Shown here one piece after another: positions 17,626 to 27,758 of a DNA stretch of 64,000 bases. The notes beneath the pieces were generated by a model. The model did not search any database. It was given only the letters and a program-made list of their open reading frames with translations, and was not told where the DNA came from. Within the stretch, counting starts at the first letter, position 1. Every line of letters begins with the position of its first letter. The stretch spans positions 59,094-123,093 of the forward strand of contig NZ_BONO01000011.1 of the NCBI RefSeq assembly GCF_016862755.1, read 5' to 3'. The position numbers were made by a program, and so were the translations under genes. The stretch is from Cellulomonas pakistanensis (GTDB taxonomy: Bacteria; Actinomycetota; Actinomycetes; Actinomycetales; Cellulomonadaceae).

Positions 17626-18392
17626 TGACTGCTGTCGCAGAGCGCTCGGCCGCCGCCGAGCCCAAGGCCGGCGAGATCCCGTCGTTCGAGGTCACGCTGA
17701 AGATCCGCCGCTACACCCCCGAGACGCACGGCGACGAGGCGTACTGGGAGGAGCACACGGTCACCGCCCACGGCACCGACCGCCTGCTCGACGCCCTGCA
17801 CAAGATCAAGTGGGAGTCGGACGGCTCGCTGACGTTCCGGCGGTCCTGCGCCCACGGCGTGTGCGGCTCGGACGCCATGCGGATCAACGGCCGCAACCGG
17901 CTCGCGTGCAAGGCCCTGCTCAAGGACCTCAACCCGGACAAGCCGATCACCGTCGAGCCGATCAAGGGCCTGCCGGTGATCAAGGACCTCGTGGTCGACA
18001 TGGAGCCGTTCTTCGCCTCCTACCGCGAGATCATGCCGTTCCTCATCACGACCGGCACCGAGCCGTCCCGCGAGCGGCTCCAGTCCCCCGAGCAGCGGGC
18101 GCGGTTCGACGACACCACCAAGTGCATCCTGTGCGCCGCGTGCACGAGCTCGTGCCCCGTGTTCTGGACCGACGGCCAGTACTTCGGCCCGGCGGCGATC
18201 GTCAACGCGCACCGGTTCATCTTCGACAGCCGCGACGAGGGCGGCGCGCAGCGCCTCGAGATCCTCAACGACAAGGAGGGCGTCTGGCGCTGCCGGACCA
18301 CCTTCAACTGCACCGAGGCCTGCCCGCGCGGCATCGAGGTCACGAAGGCGATCCAGGAGGTCAAGCGCGCGATGATCACCCGCGCGTTCTGA
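17625..18392 (+). CDS. sdhB: Succinate dehydrogenase iron-sulfur subunit
   Basis: This subunit carries electrons from FAD to quinone through three iron-sulfur clusters. The 255-residue protein has the plant-type [2Fe-2S] cysteines in RRSCAHGVCGSDAM and RLACKAL, the [4Fe-4S] group in CILCAACTSSCPV, and the late cysteines in FNCTEACPRGIEV that complete the [3Fe-4S] and [4Fe-4S] sites. The N-terminus has about 20 extra residues before the ferredoxin-like domain. ATG 17625 overlaps the sdhA stop (TGATG). A long palindromic terminator follows. Confidence 0.97.
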   Translation: MTAVAERSAAAEPKAGEIPSFEVTLKIRRYTPETHGDEAYWEEHTVTAHGTDRLLDALHKIKWESDGSLTFRRSCAHGVCGSDAMRINGRNRLACKALLKDLNPDKPITVEPIKGLPVIKDLVVDMEPFFASYREIMPFLITTGTEPSRERLQSPEQRARFDDTTKCILCAACTSSCPVFWTDGQYFGPAAIVNAHRFIFDSRDEGGAQRLEILNDKEGVWRCRTTFNCTEACPRGIEVTKAIQEVKRAMITRAF

Positions 18393-18418
18393 CCCCCGGG
18401 GGCCTGCGGCCCCTCCCT

Positions 18419-18474
18419 CGAGTGGAAGATCCGGCCCGACACGCCCCGGCGTGTCGGACCGGATCTTCCACTCG
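18419..18474. repeat. Long palindrome, copy A (bidirectional terminator)
   Basis: Arms 18419-18443 and 18450-18474 pair over 25 bp with a single C/A mismatch. The palindrome lies between the convergent stops of sdhB (18392, +) and the small membrane protein (18489, -), so it can end both transcripts. An almost identical palindrome occurs at 19904-19961. One base pair differs by a compensatory change, C-G (18432/18461) here against T-A (19918/19947) there, which points to selection on the hairpin. Confidence 0.85.
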
Positions 18475-18488
18475 TGCCTCGGGAACGG

Positions 18489-18767
18489 TCAGCGGCGGCG
18501 CCGGCCGAGCCTGCGGAGCACGTCCCGGGTGCCGGTGACCACGAGCGCCACCCACCCGACCGCGAGGACCCCGACACCGACGAGCGCCCCGACGACCGCT
18601 CCTCGGACGTCTCCGATCGCGTAGCCCAGGCACCCGGCACCGCCGATCACCACGGCGACGACGGCGGCGACCACCACGATCTCCAGGAGCCCGTCGAGGA
18701 GTCCGCGCGCGAGCTCCCGCCCCAGGCTGCCGGACCCCGGTCTCGTCTCGTCAGGTGTCGCTCGCAC
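18489..18767 (-). CDS. Small hypothetical membrane protein
   Basis: This encodes 92 residues. A polar N-terminus (about 20 residues) is followed by two hydrophobic glycine/valine-rich helices (LLEIVVVAAVVAVVIGGAGCLGYAI and GALVGVGVLAVGWVALVVTG) and a basic tail ending RRLGRRRR, which should lie in the cytoplasm. I do not recognise the family. GTG 18767 is chosen because the DUF559-like gene ends only 10 bases upstream and nothing shorter is convincing. No strong ribosome-binding site is visible. With that gene it forms a two-gene unit bracketed by the repeated palindromes. Confidence 0.6.
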   Translation of the reverse strand: MRATPDETRPGSGSLGRELARGLLDGLLEIVVVAAVVAVVIGGAGCLGYAIGDVRGAVVGALVGVGVLAVGWVALVVTGTRDVLRRLGRRRR

Positions 18768-18777
18768 GACGAGCAGG

Positions 18778-19812
18778 CTAGACGGCCGAGCGCGGTCCGT
18801 GCCGGTCCACGGCACCGAGCAGCCACCGCGCGTCCGCCCGGCGCCCGAGCGCTCGCCGCAGGGCGAGCCGGGCACGGTGCTGCCACCGGGCGCGCGCCGT
18901 GGCACTGACGAGGTCGGCCGACGTCGCCCTGACGACCTCCATGCCCAGTGAGCAGAGTCGCTCCTGCCGGCCCGCGTCGGAACTGCGTCGGTCAGCGTCC
19001 GCGTGCACCGCGCCGTCGTACTCGCCCACGAGGCCGCTCGTCGGGTCGAGGAGGTCGACCCGTGCCACGAACCGGTGGTCCGGGTCGAGCACGACGGCGT
19101 TGCACAGCGGCGCGGGCAGCCCCGCGGCGAGCCAGACCATCCGCAGGCGGGTCTCCTGCGGCGACTCCACCCCGCCTGCGGACAGCTCCAGCGCACGGCG
19201 CGCCGCGACCGTCCCGCGCCACCTCCTGCGGGACCGGATCAGCTCCTCCAGGTCGCCCGGGTCCAGGAGGTCCAGCGCCCGCAGACGGTCCAGGGCCACC
19301 ACGGCCTCGGTCTCCGGCCCGAGCCGAGCCAGGTCGAACGCCGTCCGCAGCGCGCTCGTCGCCGGCAGCCCCTCCAGGACGACCCGCTCGCCCGCCGCCA
19401 CACGGCTCCGCAGCAGCCGCCTGCCCGGTCCCGGTTCCAACCGCACCTCGGGCGGGGCGAGCAGCAGCACCGGACCCTGCCCGCCGCGCACCCGGTCGTC
19501 GCGGCCGTCGAACCAGGCCATCGGGTCGGCCTGCCGTCGGCCCGGGCGTCCACCGCGTGCCGCGCGGGCGGCGGCGAGCGCGGCTCGCTCGTGCAACCGC
19601 GCGGCCGCCCACCCGCCCAGCGTCACCTCGTCGGGCACCGCCGCCATCGCGACCCTGGTCCGGACGTCGGGGTCGTCGAGGTCCGTCCCCGTCACCACGT
19701 GCACGCCCGAGGCCGCTCGCACGTACCCCGCGCGCAGCGCCGCCCGAGCGCCGCGACGCCGCGCGTCACGGGCGGCGAGCACTGCGGGCAGGTCGTCGTG
19801 CGCCACGTCCAT
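18778..19812 (-). CDS. DUF559/AbiEi-like protein with restriction-endonuclease-like C-terminal domain
   Basis: This 344-residue protein belongs to a group common in high-GC actinobacteria. The N-terminal half resembles AbiEi-type winged-helix antitoxins (AARDARRRGARAALRAGYVRAASGVHV). The C-terminal half, from SPQETRLRMVWLAAGLP, looks like a very-short-patch/DUF559 nuclease fold: FVARVDLLDP, VGEYDGAVH, then LGMEVVRAT. E in SPQET, D in ARVDL and E in GEYDG are the likely catalytic positions. Its role is unknown, and defence or toxin-antitoxin links are only suggestions. ATG 19812 is preferred over two in-frame GTGs because AGGGTGG precedes it. It is followed at 10 bases by the small membrane protein gene. 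Confidence 0.75.
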   Translation of the reverse strand: MDVAHDDLPAVLAARDARRRGARAALRAGYVRAASGVHVVTGTDLDDPDVRTRVAMAAVPDEVTLGGWAAARLHERAALAAARAARGGRPGRRQADPMAWFDGRDDRVRGGQGPVLLLAPPEVRLEPGPGRRLLRSRVAAGERVVLEGLPATSALRTAFDLARLGPETEAVVALDRLRALDLLDPGDLEELIRSRRRWRGTVAARRALELSAGGVESPQETRLRMVWLAAGLPAPLCNAVVLDPDHRFVARVDLLDPTSGLVGEYDGAVHADADRRSSDAGRQERLCSLGMEVVRATSADLVSATARARWQHRARLALRRALGRRADARWLLGAVDRHGPRSAV

Positions 19813-19903
19813 GCGCACCACCCTGTCGGCTCGCGCGCCTCCGCGGCCACGACGGCTCCTGCCCTGGGGACGACCCCTGGCGTGTCCCCGCGACCAGCCG
19901 GTC

Positions 19904-19961
19904 TCGAGTGGAAGATCTGGCCCGACACGCGCCGGCGTGTCGGGCCAGATCTTCCACTCGA
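19904..19961. repeat. Long palindrome, copy B (terminator-like)
   Basis: Arms 19904-19930 and 19935-19961 pair perfectly over 27 bp with a 4-base loop. It matches the palindrome at 18419-18474 at almost every base. It lies 46 bases after the YihY stop and upstream of the DUF559-like gene, so it probably ends the yihY transcript. Confidence 0.85.
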
Positions 19962-20007
19962 CGGGGAGGGGGTGCGGGTCAGGCCTCGACGGGGAGGGGT
20001 GGGTGGG

Positions 20008-21042
20008 TCAGGCCTCGGCGGGGGACGTGGGGGCGTCCGCCTCGGCGGGGGGCGGGTCGGCGGTCCAGGCGGCGGCCAGGAGGACGATCCGGGCGATCAG
20101 GTTGATCCAGATGAGCAGCGTCACGATGACCGCGAACGACGCCAGCAGCGCGTTGCGGTCCGCGGCCCCCGCCACCACCGACGTGCCCAGGACCCGCACG
20201 ACGCCCAGGCCCAGTGCGGCGATCACCATCCCCTGCCGCAGGTCCCGCCACGGCGGCCGGAGCCCCGCCAGCACGAGGACGATGAGCGCGAACGTCCCGG
20301 CGTCCACCACGAACGCGACGGCGATGCCCGCGCCGCGCAGCACGAGCTGGCCGACCGGCGAGTCGTCCAGCCCCAGCACGCCGAGCGCCCAGTCCGCCGC
20401 GGTGGTGGTCGCGATACTGAGCAGCGCCGACGCCAGGATCGCGAGCCCGATGCCGACGAACCCGCCGAGCTCGCGCAGCTTGCCGGTCACGATGTTGCCG
20501 CCGCCCCCGTCGGCGGCGAACATCGCGCGGACCGCGGTGCGCAGCGCGGCCATGGCGGAGATCGCGCTGACCAGCAGCACGACGAACGCGACCGCGCCGG
20601 CGATCCCGATCCCGGTGCTCAGCTGGAGCGACTCCGGGTCGATGACGCCGTTGTCGTCGGGGTCCGTCTTCACCAGCCCCGGCAGGTTCGCGTCGATGGT
20701 GTCGAGCACGGTCTGCCGCAGGGCGTCGTTGTTGCCGAGCACGGCCATGAACACCGTGTACCCGATGGTCAGGCCGGCGAACACCGAGAAGATCGTGGCG
20801 TACGCGATGCCGCCGGTGAGGACGCCACCGCCGCCCTCGCCGAACCGGGCGTTCGCCCGCGCCGCGCGGGTGCCCTGCCACCACGCCAGCACCGCCTGGG
20901 CCCGGGCGACCAGCCCGGCGAACCCGCCGGGGTACACCCGGGCGCCGACGTCCCGCCGGTTCCCCGCGGCGACGTCGTCGGTGGTCGCGGCTGCGGCGGC
21001 GTGCGCGCGGCCGGCGCCCTGCGGTTCTGCCGGCACTCCCAT
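20008..21042 (-). CDS. YihY/virulence factor BrkB family membrane protein
   Basis: This 344-residue inner-membrane protein has about six helices. The family start is GTRAARANARFGEGGGGVLTGGIAYATIFSVFAGLTIGY, and the end is NLIARIVLLAAAWTAD. Its role is not established and it was once misnamed RNase BN. Between the first two helices, residues 127-138 read DPDDNGVIDPES, which fits an EF-hand or dockerin-type calcium loop (D127, D129, N131, G132, I134, D135). ATG 21042 lies 7 bases after TAGGGT (21050-21055), indicating a leaderless mRNA. Copy B of the long palindrome follows. The order yihY-trpS resembles Rv3335c-Rv3336c of M. tuberculosis (memory). Confidence 0.9.
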   Translation of the reverse strand: MGVPAEPQGAGRAHAAAAATTDDVAAGNRRDVGARVYPGGFAGLVARAQAVLAWWQGTRAARANARFGEGGGGVLTGGIAYATIFSVFAGLTIGYTVFMAVLGNNDALRQTVLDTIDANLPGLVKTDPDDNGVIDPESLQLSTGIGIAGAVAFVVLLVSAISAMAALRTAVRAMFAADGGGGNIVTGKLRELGGFVGIGLAILASALLSIATTTAADWALGVLGLDDSPVGQLVLRGAGIAVAFVVDAGTFALIVLVLAGLRPPWRDLRQGMVIAALGLGVVRVLGTSVVAGAADRNALLASFAVIVTLLIWINLIARIVLLAAAWTADPPPAEADAPTSPAEA

Positions 21043-21049
21043 GCGGACG

Positions 21050-21055
21050 ACCCTA
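21050..21055 (-). promoter_or_regulatory. Putative -10 box of the YihY gene (TAGGGT)
   Basis: The hexamer is 7 bases from ATG 21042 on the minus strand. Confidence 0.45.
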
Positions 21056-21136
21056 GGGAGCGCGCGGCGGCTCGGCATCCGGAGCCGCGACCCGTCCCGG
21101 CCGGTCAGGGCCGCGACCGGACCGGGTCCGCCGCCC

Positions 21137-23232
<2,096 letters not shown>

Positions 23233-24942
23233 TCAGCCCGGGGCGGACTCGTCGAGCACCACCCGGACGTCGCGCTCGGCGCCGCCGGCCTCCCGCACCC
23301 GCAGGGTGACGGCCTCGCCCGGCGTGCGGGCCCGGATCGCGACGACGAGCTCGTCCGACGCGGTCACCGGCCGGCCGTCGATCGACAGGATGACGTCGCC
23401 CGCCCGGATCCCGGCGCGGTCGGCCGGGCCGTCCGGCGTGACGGGCTGCTGCCCGCCCTGCGGCTCGGTCGCGACCTGGACGCCCTCGCCCGTGTACGCG
23501 CCGTCGAGCAGCACGCCGATCACCGGGTAGGTGGCGACGCCCGACTCGATGAGCTGCTCGGCGGTGCGCCGCGCCTGGTTCGACGGGATGGCGAACCCGA
23601 GCCCGATGCTGCCGCCGCTGGTCGCCGCGGTGCCGGGCGGCTGGGCGATCGCCGAGTTGATGCCGACCACCTCGCCGGCGGCGTTCACCAGCGGGCCGCC
23701 GGAGTTGCCCGGGTTGATCGCGGCGTCGGTCTGGATCGCGTTGATGAACGCGGTCTCCTCCGCGCCGTCCCCCGCCGCCACCGGGCGGTTGAGCGCGCTG
23801 ACGATGCCGGTCGTGACGGTGCCGGCGAGACCGAGCGGCGCGCCGACCGCGACCACCGGGTCGCCCACCTGCACCGCGTCCGAGTCCCCGAGCACCAGCG
23901 GGGTGAGCCCCTCGGCCTCGACCTTGAGCACCGCCAGGTCGTAGTCCGACGTGCTGCCGACGACCGTCGCGGCGAGCTGGGAGCCGTCCGCGAACAGCAC
24001 GACGATCGAGGCGCCCGAGCCGGCGGCACTCGCGACGACGTGGTGGTTCGTGAGGATGTAGCCGTCCTGGCGCAGCACCAGGCCGGAGCCCGTCGAGCCG
24101 CCCGTGGCCGAGGTGACCTCGATCGACACGACCGACGGCAGCACCGTGGAGGCGATGCCCGCGACGCTGTCCGGGGCGCGGTCGCCGGTGCCGGTGCCGG
24201 TGCCCACGGTGGCGGGCAGGCCGGCGTCGGCCAGGTGCGGGTCGTCCCGCTCGATGCGCGCGCCGACGACGCCGCCGACCAGGCCCGCGCCGAACGCCGC
24301 GACCACGAGGCCCGCGACGACCGCCAGCGGCACGCGCCGGCGCCGGCCGCCGCGGCGGCGCCCGGCGGAGGGCGCGACGCCGAGGTCGGGCATCGGGAGC
24401 ACCCCGGGCGGCAGCAGGCCGGGCGCGGGCGCGGCGCCGGGGTCCGCGGGCAGCGGGACCGGCGGCAGGTCGGTGACGGGCACGGGCGCGACGGGCGGTC
24501 CGGCGGCCGGTGCGCCGGCGGGGCGCGGGGCCCCGGCGGGCGCGCCCCAGGGCGACGGCGCGCCCCACGGCGACGGCGCGCCCCAGGGCGAGGGCCCGGG
24601 CTGCGCGGGCGTGGCCGGCCGCTGCGCCGCGCCGGCCCACGGCTGCGGGCCCCCGGCGGGCGGCGGGCCGCCGGCGGGGTGCTGGCCGGATGCGGGCGGC
24701 GCGTACGGCGAGGGGGCGGGCTGCCGCGGCGCCGCGTACGGCGACCGCTGCGGTGCCCCAGGGACCCCGGACGACGGCGCGCCGGCCGGCCCGGTCCACG
24801 ACGGCGGCGCCGTCCAGCCGCGCGGGGCGGGCGGCGGCGGCGCGAACGGGTCGGCGGCGGGCGCGGGCTGCTCGCCCGCCCGGTCGTCGGCCCGCGGCTC
24901 CCCGGCGCCCGGCTCCGGGGCGCGGTCGTCCGGCGCCGTCAC
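23233..24942 (-). CDS. htrA: HtrA/DegP-like membrane serine protease with PDZ domain
   Basis: This extracytoplasmic quality-control protease has 569 residues. The cytoplasmic N-terminal third is disordered, Pro/Ala-rich and contains a perfect SPWGAP triplet repeat. One helix (VPLAVVAGLVVAAFGAGLVGG) follows, then the trypsin-like domain with the triad His in TNHHVV, Asp in SDYDLAVLKV and Ser in NPGNSGGPL, and a C-terminal PDZ domain (GIRAGDVILSIDGRPV). GTG 24942 overlaps the anti-sigma factor stop (GTGA), so the protease is co-translated with its regulator. It probably acts in the SigE envelope-stress response, degrading misfolded exported proteins. Confidence 0.94.
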   Translation of the reverse strand: MTAPDDRAPEPGAGEPRADDRAGEQPAPAADPFAPPPPAPRGWTAPPSWTGPAGAPSSGVPGAPQRSPYAAPRQPAPSPYAPPASGQHPAGGPPPAGGPQPWAGAAQRPATPAQPGPSPWGAPSPWGAPSPWGAPAGAPRPAGAPAAGPPVAPVPVTDLPPVPLPADPGAAPAPGLLPPGVLPMPDLGVAPSAGRRRGGRRRRVPLAVVAGLVVAAFGAGLVGGVVGARIERDDPHLADAGLPATVGTGTGTGDRAPDSVAGIASTVLPSVVSIEVTSATGGSTGSGLVLRQDGYILTNHHVVASAAGSGASIVVLFADGSQLAATVVGSTSDYDLAVLKVEAEGLTPLVLGDSDAVQVGDPVVAVGAPLGLAGTVTTGIVSALNRPVAAGDGAEETAFINAIQTDAAINPGNSGGPLVNAAGEVVGINSAIAQPPGTAATSGGSIGLGFAIPSNQARRTAEQLIESGVATYPVIGVLLDGAYTGEGVQVATEPQGGQQPVTPDGPADRAGIRAGDVILSIDGRPVTASDELVVAIRARTPGEAVTLRVREAGGAERDVRVVLDESAPG

Positions 24943-26060
24943 GGCAGGTGCACCGCGGCGGCGAACGTGTCCCAGCCGCGGGTCAGGCGGGCGGGCAGCC
25001 CGGAGTCGAACTCGCCCTCGGGGAACTGCGCCACGACCTGCGCGGCCTCCGTCCCGGTCCGGGAGGACACCACCTCGACGACCGTGTCGCCCGACTGCCA
25101 GGCGGCGTGCCACGGCTCGGCGGACAGCAGGTACACGGTGCGGCCCTCGACGTCGATCGGCTCGGCCGCGGTCAGCGCGGACACGTCGAGGCGGCCGTGC
25201 TGCTCGGTGACGACGACGTCGCCGGTCGGCCCGGCCAGGTCGACCTCGAGCGTGCGGCCCTCGTCGCGCAGGTGCACGGACGTGACCGACCAGCCGGCGG
25301 GGACCTGCGCGGGCGAGGTCCAGCCCTCGGCGCGCATCCAGTCCAGGTAGTCCTGGGTCGACGAGCCCGCGGCGGGGCCGGTCGCCCCGCCGGCGCTGAC
25401 GGCCGGCACGGCGGCGAGGCCCGCGTCGCCGAGCAGCGACAGGGCCTCGGTGTGCTCGGTGGCGGGTGCGACGGTCGGCCGGTCGCCCAGCAGGAACAGC
25501 CCGACCGCGACGACGCCCAGCCCGGTGAGCGAGCCCACCGCGGCGCGCAGCCCGCGCCGCCCGTGCCCGGGGGTGCCGGACGGGCCAGGGACGACCGGCC
25601 GGTCGCCGAGCACCCGGCGCGACCCGAGCAGTGAGCCGCCGAGGACGCGGCCCGAGCCGAGCACGGACCGTCCGCCGAGGACGCCCTCGCCGAACGGACC
25701 GCGCCCGCCGAGCAGGCCGCCGATCCCGGAGCCGGGCGTGGTCGGCGTGCTCGGGAACGCCGCGGTGCCGTGCACGGGGCCCGGCGGGACGAACGGGTCC
25801 ATCGCGCCGTGCCGGGTGCGGTCCGCGGGCGCCCCGGGCGGGATCGGTGCGCCGCCGAGGGCGAGCAGCCGGGCCGTCAGGTCACCCGCCGGGCGCACGT
25901 CGTCGCAGCCGGACAGGACCCGGCGCGCCGCCCGGGCGGCGGCGAGGTCGGCCGCGCACCGCGGGCAGCCGGCGACGTGCGCCAGGGCGCGCTCGGCCGC
26001 GGCCGGGGCGAGCTGGCCGTCGACGAGCGCGCTCACGCGGTCGCCGAGGTGGCCGCTCAT
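24939..26060 (-). CDS. rseA: Anti-sigma factor of SigE, RseA-like, with large extracytoplasmic domain
   Basis: This 373-residue protein binds and inhibits the neighbouring sigma factor. The N-terminal zinc anti-sigma domain shows H28-x3-C32-x2-C35 in HVAGCPRC. A low-complexity Gly/Leu/Arg linker of VLG-type repeats (about residues 115-160) leads to one helix ([16 protein letters not shown]), and about 170 residues should lie outside the membrane, with [10 protein letters not shown] and a beta-rich end. M. tuberculosis RseA is much shorter (memory), so the outer domain is a notable extension and may sense envelope stress. ATG 26060 overlaps the sigE stop (ATGA), and its own stop overlaps htrA. 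Confidence 0.88.
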   Translation of the reverse strand: MSGHLGDRVSALVDGQLAPAAAERALAHVAGCPRCAADLAAARAARRVLSGCDDVRPAGDLTARLLALGGAPIPPGAPADRTRHGAMDPFVPPGPVHGTAAFPSTPTTPGSGIGGLLGGRGPFGEGVLGGRSVLGSGRVLGGSLLGSRRVLGDRPVVPGPSGTPGHGRRGLRAAVGSLTGLGVVAVGLFLLGDRPTVAPATEHTEALSLLGDAGLAAVPAVSAGGATGPAAGSSTQDYLDWMRAEGWTSPAQVPAGWSVTSVHLRDEGRTLEVDLAGPTGDVVVTEQHGRLDVSALTAAEPIDVEGRTVYLLSAEPWHAAWQSGDTVVEVVSSRTGTEAAQVVAQFPEGEFDSGLPARLTRGWDTFAAAVHLP

Positions 26061-26656
26061 CGGGCGCCCGCCGGGGCCGTCACCTCGGACGGGGTCGCGC
26101 CGGACGCGGCCGCGGCGCGGACCGAGGCGGGCGCGCGGTGCTCGAGGGCGACCCGGAGCCGGGCCCGGGCGCGGTGGATGCGCGAGCGCACCGTGCCGAG
26201 CTTGATGCCCAGGGTCACGGCGATCTCCTCGTACGACAGACCCTCGATGTCGCAGAGCACGACGGCCGCCCGGTACTCGGGCGGCAGCTCGTCGAGCGCG
26301 CGCTGCACGTCGACGTCGAGGTTCTCGTGCTCGAACGCGCGCTCGGGGCCGGCGCCGGTCGCCGGGTAGCGGTCGCCGTCCTCGCCCATGGCGTCCATGC
26401 GGATGCGCTGCTTGCGGCGGGCCGTGTCGAGGAACAGGTTGGTCGTGATCCGGTGCAGCCAGCCCTCGAACGTGCCGGGGGTGTACGTGGACAGCGACCG
26501 GAAGACGCGGACGAACACCTCCTGCGTGAGGTCCTCGGCGTCGTGCCGGTTGCCGGTGAGCCGGTAGGCCAGGCGGTACACGCGCGCGGAGTGCTCCCGG
26601 ACGATCGCCTCCCAGGTCGGGGGCTGCCAGTCCGGGTCGGGCAACGAGGTCGCCAT
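26057..26656 (-). CDS. sigE: ECF sigma factor, SigE-like
   Basis: This 199-residue alternative sigma factor recruits RNA polymerase to stress promoters. Region 2 runs from [26 protein letters not shown] to [15 protein letters not shown]. Region 4 contains [44 protein letters not shown]. An Ala/Pro-rich tail follows. ATG 26656 is supported by AAGGAC 4-10 bases upstream. The gene is coupled to rseA by an ATGA overlap. SigE-type factors control envelope stress genes including htrA. I found no clear ECF consensus upstream for self-regulation, so that remains open. Confidence 0.93.
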   Translation of the reverse strand: MATSLPDPDWQPPTWEAIVREHSARVYRLAYRLTGNRHDAEDLTQEVFVRVFRSLSTYTPGTFEGWLHRITTNLFLDTARRKQRIRMDAMGEDGDRYPATGAGPERAFEHENLDVDVQRALDELPPEYRAAVVLCDIEGLSYEEIAVTLGIKLGTVRSRIHRARARLRVALEHRAPASVRAAAASGATPSEVTAPAGAR

Positions 26657-26944
26657 CCACGTCCTTCGATCTCGGGGGCCGCAGCGGGAGCGGCCCGGGG
26701 ACCCAGTGTCCCAGGGCGGGGGCCCGGGTGCGAACCCGTCCACCCCTGTCCTCGCACAACGCGCACAGGTCCCGCCCCGTTCCCGCGCGCCGGGGTGACG
26801 TCCGCGCGTCGCGGCCGTCGGCGCGGCGGGCGCCGGTCCGCGCGCACTAGGCTGGCCAGCGCGCCCGCGCACGTCCGCGCACCCGCACCCCGCACCCCCC
26901 GCGCCGCGACCCACCCGCCGCGCACCCGCGACCAGGAGGACACC
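26657..26944. promoter_or_regulatory. Divergent intergenic region between sigE and the O-methyltransferase
   Basis: This 288-base spacer carries the sigE ribosome-binding site at its left end. TAGGCT at 26848-26853 on the plus strand is a possible -10 box for the methyltransferase, giving a leader of about 85 bases with AGGAGG at 26934-26939. I see no clear -35 hexamer and no obvious GGAAC-type ECF promoter. Confidence 0.4.
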
Positions 26945-27577
26945 ATCGCCACCGACAAGGCCGCCAGCTGGGTCTACGCCGAGGGCTTCGTCCCCGAGGA
27001 CGACACCCTGCTGCGCGCGCGCGACCGCGCCGGCGAGCTCGGCTGCACGCCGGTGCAGCCCGGGACGGGCGCGGCGCTCACCGTGCTGGCCGCCGCCGGC
27101 CGGGCGCGCGCGGTGGTCGAGGTCGGCACGGGCGCCGGGGTCAGCGGGCTGCACCTGCTGCGCGGGATGCCGACGGACGGCGTGCTCACCACCATCGACG
27201 TCGAGGTGGAGCACCAGCGCGCGGCCAAGCAGGCCTTCGCCGAGGAGGGCGTCCGCGCGGCGCGCACCCGGACGATCTCCGGCCGGGCGCTGGACGTGCT
27301 CCCCCGGCTGACCGACGGGGCGTACGACCTGGTGTTCGTGGACGCCGACATCGAGAGCTACCCCGCGTACGTCGAGCGCGCGGTGCGGCTGCTGCGCCCG
27401 GGCGGCGTGCTGGCCGTGGACGACGCGCTCTGGCACGACCGGGTCGCCGACCCGGCGCGCCGGGACGAGGCGACGACGCTGGTCCGCGAGACCGGGCGGC
27501 TGGTCCGCGAGGACGACCGGCTGCTCCCCGCGATGCTCCCGGTCGGCGACGGGCTGCTGGTGGCCGTGCGCCGCTGA
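26945..27577 (+). CDS. Class I SAM-dependent O-methyltransferase, probable ATC start
   Basis: This is an O-methyltransferase of the catechol/caffeoyl-CoA type, 210 residues. The SAM-binding [19 protein letters not shown] is near residue 60, [10 protein letters not shown] near 84, [17 protein letters not shown] near 128 and [14 protein letters not shown] near 150. The expected first codon reads ATC and continues ATC-GCC-ACC-GAC, placed 6 bases after a perfect AGGAGG. No ATG, GTG or TTG lies nearby in frame, and the next GTG (27053) would remove 36 family-conserved residues. The homologue Rv1220c also lies divergent from sigE (memory). Its substrate is unknown. A rare ATC initiation or a sequencing error explains the start. 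Confidence 0.85.
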   Translation: MATDKAASWVYAEGFVPEDDTLLRARDRAGELGCTPVQPGTGAALTVLAAAGRARAVVEVGTGAGVSGLHLLRGMPTDGVLTTIDVEVEHQRAAKQAFAEEGVRAARTRTISGRALDVLPRLTDGAYDLVFVDADIESYPAYVERAVRLLRPGGVLAVDDALWHDRVADPARRDEATTLVRETGRLVREDDRLLPAMLPVGDGLLVAVRR

Positions 27578-27603
27578 CGCCGGCGCCGCCTCGGACGACG
27601 GAA

Positions 27604-27633
27604 GGCCGCCCTCCCCGTGCGGGGTGGGCGGCC
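27604..27633. terminator. Hairpin terminator between convergent methyltransferase and pepA
   Basis: Arms 27604-27616 and 27621-27633 pair over 13 bp with one T/T mismatch around GTGC, 26 bases after the methyltransferase stop. The right arm is then repeated in the tandem array that follows. Confidence 0.65.
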
Positions 27634-27729
27634 GTTCGCGTGCGGGGTGGGCGGCCGTTCGCGCGCCGGGTGGCCGGCCGCTCGCGCGCCGGGTGGGGGC
27701 CGTTCGCGTGCCGGGTGGCCGGCCGGGCC
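27617..27729. repeat. Tandem 23-bp repeat, about five copies
   Basis: Units begin at 27617, 27640, 27663, 27686 and 27708. The first two are identical and the others differ at a few positions. Each unit contains the right arm of the hairpin at 27604-27633, so the array looks like repeated duplication of half a terminator. It fills the gap before the pepA stop at 27759. Confidence 0.8.
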
Positions 27730-27758
27730 CGCGGTCGACCCCGGCCCCGGCCCCCGGT

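Noticed and set aside
24548..24600. Repeat in the htrA gene as an inserted element
   Set aside because: The threefold SPWGAP repeat lies inside a disordered Pro/Ala-rich N-terminal region, keeps the frame and fits simple slippage.
27617..27729. Possible CRISPR array
   Set aside because: The 23-bp units are directly adjacent with no unique spacers, and no cas genes are present.
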